NCBI GenBank assembly: GCA_005882955.1
Contig: VBBB01000063.1
Span: 1-7,943 of the forward strand
Direction of reading: 5' to 3'
DNA: 7,943 nt
From: Candidatus Bathyarchaeota archaeon
GTDB lineage: Archaea > Thermoproteota > Bathyarchaeia > 40CM-2-53-6
How positions within the stretch are numbered: position 1 is the stretch's first letter; each line of letters begins with the position of its first letter. Made by a program: the position numbers and the translations under genes. This document shows positions 5,077 to 7,943 of the stretch, in pieces. Under the pieces are notes generated by a model. It had not been told where the DNA came from, searched no databases, and was given only the letters and a program-made list of their open reading frames with translations.

Positions 5077-6222
5077 TTGCCTTCAGAACCAAACGTAGTC
5101 GTTCTCGGATGTGGAATGGGCGGTTTCACTCTATCCAATCTTGTCTCTAAACGAGTTGGCAACTCAGCCGTAGTCACCATTGTAGAGCCTCGGACGCGGC
5201 TCCCTTTCCCTCCAGCATTTCAATGGTTAGTCTTTGGCTGGCGCCAGCCTGAGAAAATACAACGGGCTCCAACAAGTCTTGTTAAGAGAAAGAATGTTAG
5301 GATGGTCAGTGACAGGGTGGAGAAGATCGATGTCAACGAACGCACGGTGAAGACCCAGTCCCAGACGATAAGATACGACAAGCTAGTAATCTCCCTAGGA
5401 ACCGAATTCGCCTTCGACCAAGTTCCTGGTCTTGAAGCGTATAGTCATAACGCCTACTCGATTGAAGGAGCTCTGAAACTCCGCGGGGCGATTGACAACT
5501 TTGATGGTGGCTCGATCGCGATAGGAATATCACGACTTCCAATAAAATGCCCACCTGCGCCCTACGAGCTGGCTCTACTACTGGAGGAACACTTTCGAAG
5601 AATAAAGAAGAGAGCCGAGATTCACTTCTTCACCCCTGAGCCCCATCCAGTTCCTGCGGCAGGCAGTGTCATTGGCAAACAGGTCGAGCGACTCTTGAAC
5701 AGTCGTGGGATCAAATACTTGTCGAAGATGAAAGTGGCTAGGGTTGACAAGGATAAAGTCCTCTTCGATAACGGTTCGGAGTTGAAGTATGATATTCTCA
5801 TCACAACTCCACCACATCGCTCATCTCAAGTCGTAAGAGATGCAGGTCTGACAGACGATTCCGGTTGGATTCCCGTGAATCCCCACAACCTCGCAACCCG
5901 ACACGAGGATGTGTTCGCCATAGGCGACATCACATCGATTGAGACTCCTCATGGACATGCGCCCTACCTGCCCAAAGCAGGGGTCTTCGCGCAAGGCCAG
6001 GCCGAGGTCGTCGCCAATAACCTGGCAGTATCACTAACCAAGAAGGGAGAGATGAAGCAGTGGGGCGGTGAAGGTTCCTGCTACCTCCAGGTCGCAAAAT
6101 CGGAAAGCGCCTTTCTCAAGGGGGCCTTTCTTTCTAATCCTCCTCGACTGGAGTTTCATCCCCCTCGCAGGAAATGGTTCCTGGAGAAGTTGAGGCTCGA
6201 AAAAGAGTGGTTGAAGCTATAG
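5077..6222 (+). CDS. Sulfide:quinone reductase-like FAD/NAD(P)-dependent oxidoreductase
   Basis: A 381-residue flavoprotein of the disulfide-reductase fold, closest in pattern to sulfide:quinone reductases (SQR) and flavocytochrome c sulfide dehydrogenases. The FAD-binding site shows as VVVLGCGMGG (7-16) with an acidic strand end VTIVEPRT (33-40). KLVISLGTE (102-110) and VFAIGDITS (279-287) complete the dinucleotide site. SQR-type features are KCPPAPYE (157-164) with Cys158, PYLPKAGVFAQGQAEVVANN (296-315), and GEGSCYLQV (331-339) with Cys335. The third SQR cysteine, expected near 122-130, is missing: AYSHNAYSIE has none. The C-terminal amphipathic helix KWFLEKLRLEKEWLKL could attach it to the membrane face. 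Substrate may thus be sulfide, another thiol/persulfide, or a quinone via NAD(P)H. Start is TTG 5077; the frame is open upstream but offers no other usable start. Stop lies 15 bases from the converging aminotransferase. Confidence 0.88.
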   Translation: MPSEPNVVVLGCGMGGFTLSNLVSKRVGNSAVVTIVEPRTRLPFPPAFQWLVFGWRQPEKIQRAPTSLVKRKNVRMVSDRVEKIDVNERTVKTQSQTIRYDKLVISLGTEFAFDQVPGLEAYSHNAYSIEGALKLRGAIDNFDGGSIAIGISRLPIKCPPAPYELALLLEEHFRRIKKRAEIHFFTPEPHPVPAAGSVIGKQVERLLNSRGIKYLSKMKVARVDKDKVLFDNGSELKYDILITTPPHRSSQVVRDAGLTDDSGWIPVNPHNLATRHEDVFAIGDITSIETPHGHAPYLPKAGVFAQGQAEVVANNLAVSLTKKGEMKQWGGEGSCYLQVAKSESAFLKGAFLSNPPRLEFHPPRRKWFLEKLRLEKEWLKL

Positions 6223-6237
6223 TGAGACCCTCAGCGA

Positions 6238-7413
6238 TTAGCTTCTCTGATTAGCCCTTTTGAACTTGCTCAATCTGGAAGCTGCCATTTCGATAGTGTG
6301 AGGCATCTTGGAAAAGGAGAAGCGCAGCTTGAGTCTACCTTTGGATGGTAGATGATAGAAGCTCGAACCTGGTACCGCGCCGACTCCTATCTTTTTTATC
6401 AGATGTTCCGCGATCTTCCTATCATCTTTGAAACCGGTTCGTGTGATGTCTGTCCAGACATAGTATGCACCTTCAGGTACTGTGCAGATGAAAGAAGCGT
6501 TCTCCAGTGTCTGCAATAGCAATTTCCTGCTCTTATCATACAGGGTTCGTAGGTCCCGATAATAGGAGAGTGGAAGTTTCAGAGCGGTTATGCACGCTTC
6601 CTGCAGAGGTGTGGGGGCGCAGACCGTTAGAAAATCGTGGACCTTCCTCACTGCGAGCGTTAGTTTCTTCGGCGCGATCACGTATCCTACTCGCCAGCCA
6701 GTCGCGCTGTAGGTTTTTGAGAATCCAGAAATCGTTATTGTGCGATTGTCCATGCCGTCTAGGCTTGCGATGCTGATGTGTTTCCTGTCGTCGTAGAGGA
6801 TGTGTTCATAGATCTCATCAGTGATCGCGAAGGCATCATAGTCCGTGCAAAGGTCTCGAATGAGTTCTAGCTCATGACGAGTGAAGACCCTGCCTGTCGG
6901 GTTGTGAGGAGTATTGATTATGACTGCTTTGGTCTTTCTGGAGAAAGCTTCTTTCAGCTTCTCTTCCTCGATTTTGAAGCCGGGCTCTTCGAGTGGAACG
7001 TACTTGCACTTTGCTCCTGAGAGAATAGAGTCTGGACCATAATTTTCGTAGAAGGGTTCGAAGATTACGACCTCTTCAGCTGGGTCCAGGAGGGCTAGAA
7101 GAGATGCTATCATGCCCTCGGTGGTTCCGCACGTTACGGTAACATTGTCATCCGCATTGCACGGGACATGATTGTAAGTTGACATTTTGTGGGCGATGGC
7201 CTGTCTGAGACGGGGGACTCCGTGCGTGGTTGAGTATTGATTGTAGCCCTGTCGGATAGCGCGCGAAGCGGCGCTCTTCACTCTGTCGGGAGGGTCAAAG
7301 TCTGGAAACCCTTGTGCCAGGTTTATCGCGCTGTAAGCTTGGCATAGCCTGGTCATTTCCCGTATGACGGATTCCGTGAATCCTTCAGCCCGTTGGGACG
7401 GTCCCTTTTCCAT
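6238..7413 (-). CDS. Class I/II PLP-dependent aminotransferase
   Basis: A fold-type I aminotransferase of 391 residues from ATG 7413. It transfers an amino group between an amino acid and a 2-oxo acid. Seen in order (numbering from this ATG): INLAQGFPDFDPP (30-42), characteristic of the kynurenine/methionine/aspartate aminotransferase group; CGTTEGM (95-101) holding the cofactor phosphate; NTPHNPTG (167-174) with Asn171; TDEIY with Asp199 and Tyr202; SGFSKTYSATGWRVGY with the Schiff-base Lys233; and LKLRFSFS with Arg364, which binds the substrate carboxylate. The exact substrate is undetermined. A TTG at 7467 would add 18 basic residues, but the TATA-like box at 7481-7488 puts the transcript start near 7458, downstream of it, so the ATG is preferred. 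It appears to be monocistronic. Confidence 0.93.
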   Translation of the reverse strand: MEKGPSQRAEGFTESVIREMTRLCQAYSAINLAQGFPDFDPPDRVKSAASRAIRQGYNQYSTTHGVPRLRQAIAHKMSTYNHVPCNADDNVTVTCGTTEGMIASLLALLDPAEEVVIFEPFYENYGPDSILSGAKCKYVPLEEPGFKIEEEKLKEAFSRKTKAVIINTPHNPTGRVFTRHELELIRDLCTDYDAFAITDEIYEHILYDDRKHISIASLDGMDNRTITISGFSKTYSATGWRVGYVIAPKKLTLAVRKVHDFLTVCAPTPLQEACITALKLPLSYYRDLRTLYDKSRKLLLQTLENASFICTVPEGAYYVWTDITRTGFKDDRKIAEHLIKKIGVGAVPGSSFYHLPSKGRLKLRFSFSKMPHTIEMAASRLSKFKRANQRS

Positions 7414-7480
7414 GGCTAAGAGGAGAATTCGACGCCTAGTAAGGATTCTTCTATTCGTCCGATACAAAGCAGGTGGGGTC

Positions 7481-7488
7481 TAAATAAA
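7481..7488. promoter_or_regulatory. TATA-like box between divergent genes, possibly shared
   Basis: TAAATAAA on the plus strand, TTTATTTA on the minus. On the minus strand it lies about 70 bases before the aminotransferase ATG; on the plus strand it is centred 34 bases before the ATG at 7519, giving a leader of about eight bases or less. It is the only strong AT-rich box in the spacer and could serve both directions, since no other is seen for either gene. Confidence 0.5.
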
Positions 7489-7518
7489 GCCCGTCAGGTC
7501 AGGAAATGGGTCAGCGCT

Positions 7519-7884
7519 ATGGCGTACTGTTCTGTCTTCTTGTACCGAGTTCCGAGAAGAAAGGCAGAGGCCTTTGTACAAGCGCTCAGACCAATCATGA
7601 AGCTGTTCGAGGATGCCGGGTGCTTGTCCGACGAGCTTCTCCGTCCGAAAGATATGACAGCCAAGTTTGGTGGGGCTAGCCTCCCGTCTGCCGTTGAGCT
7701 TGCCAACGATGAAGAACTCTGGATCGAGATCGCCAAGTTCAAGGATGCTTCCCACATGAAGGACGTTCATTCTCATGTGGCTAAGAATCCTGACCTTGAG
7801 AAGTTGCACTCGAGATTTGATCTCCTCATCTCTGGCAAGGAAGTCTATCACGCCGAGTTCGAATCACTACGCCCCCAGCCTTAG
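7519..7884 (+). CDS. DUF1428-like small protein
   Basis: A 121-residue soluble protein resembling the DUF1428 family, whose members are about 115-120 residues and adopt a dimeric alpha/beta-barrel (ferredoxin-like) fold. The family-like features are an N-terminal strand with a proline-basic turn, YCSVFLYRVPRRKAEAF (3-19), a helix ending in the turn LFEDAGCLSDEL, a central strand ELWIEIAKFKDASHMKDVHS (66-85) and the segment following it, where residues pair HMKDVHSHVAKNPDL like the family's RDRVNAKVMADPR. A typical C-terminal glycine-rich FDGKR is replaced by FDLLISGKEVYHAEF (100-114). The function of the family is unknown. The ATG at 7519 lacks a clear Shine-Dalgarno, and the TATA-like box at 7481-7488 sits at leaderless distance. 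Family assignment is from memory of the pattern, hence moderate. Confidence 0.72.
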   Translation: MAYCSVFLYRVPRRKAEAFVQALRPIMKLFEDAGCLSDELLRPKDMTAKFGGASLPSAVELANDEELWIEIAKFKDASHMKDVHSHVAKNPDLEKLHSRFDLLISGKEVYHAEFESLRPQP

Positions 7885-7902
7885 TCTCCTGATTGGACGA
7901 AA

Positions 7903-7943
7903 ATGCACCGAGAACGGTTGCTGGTCTTCTGTTGTACAGGCAG
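7903..7943 (+). CDS. Start of an ORF resembling a low-molecular-weight phosphatase, cut by the window edge
   Basis: From ATG 7903 thirteen complete codons read MHRERLLVFCCTG and remain open at the window end. The pattern of a basic start, hydrophobic strand LLVF and C-x-G is like the P-loop strand of low-molecular-weight protein tyrosine phosphatases and ArsC (LFVC-x-GN-x-x-RS). The next codon begins AG, so it would be Ser or Arg where the family usually has Asn. The visible piece is too short to be certain that this is a gene. It would lie 18 bases after the DUF1428-like stop. Confidence 0.25.
   Translation, partial: MHRERLLVFCCTG

Noticed and set aside
7414..7467. Longer aminotransferase N-terminus from TTG 7467.
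   Set aside because: The TATA-like box at 7481-7488 would put the transcript start downstream of that codon, and the added 18 residues are basic and unlike the family.

Overview
The window looks archaeal. Several genes start with GTG or TTG, few have a strong Shine-Dalgarno sequence, AT-rich TATA-like boxes lie about 25-35 bases before plausible transcript starts, and DnaK lacks the roughly 24-residue insert of the ATPase domain found in proteobacterial DnaK. The base composition looks balanced, near 50% GC by eye. The gene mix (grpE-dnaK-dnaJ, an arrestin-like protein with a zinc ribbon, short CxxC proteins) would suit a mesophilic archaeon of the TACK/Thaumarchaeota type, but the lineage is a guess.

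Layout. Positions 1-2718 (minus strand) hold the Hsp70 chaperone operon in the order grpE, dnaK, dnaJ. dnaJ is cut by the window edge. grpE and dnaK overlap by four bases, and dnaJ follows 23 bases after dnaK, so the three are very probably co-transcribed. GrpE is the nucleotide exchange factor and DnaJ the J-domain co-chaperone of DnaK. Diverging from grpE, 2926-3605 (plus) encodes an arrestin/Spo0M-like protein with a Gly/Tyr/Pro-rich tail and a C-terminal zinc ribbon. Its frame is broken at about 3040, next to a near-perfect 8-base tandem duplication whose removal restores one open frame. Converging on it is a ten-helix EamA/DMT transporter (3631-4494, minus).

From 4495 to 5076 are two short intergenic regions around a 70-residue protein with two CxxC pairs (4697-4909, plus). 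The second intergenic region can fold into a compact three-way junction followed by a 13-base palindrome, just before a sulfide:quinone-reductase-like flavoprotein (5077-6222, plus). Converging on that is a class I/II PLP aminotransferase (6238-7413, minus). A DUF1428-like small protein (7519-7884, plus) diverges from the aminotransferase across a short spacer with one good TATA-like box that could serve both genes. At the right edge an ORF opens with a sequence resembling the start of a low-molecular-weight phosphatase, but only 13 complete codons are visible.

Apart from the chaperone operon, the genes do not form an obvious pathway. They alternate in strand and appear to be single transcription units. 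No gap between genes exceeds 300 bases, and I see no CRISPR array, insertion sequence or canonical tRNA/rRNA gene. The items most worth checking are the altered ATPase motif of DnaK, the broken arrestin-like gene and its unusual architecture, and the structured leader before the flavoprotein.
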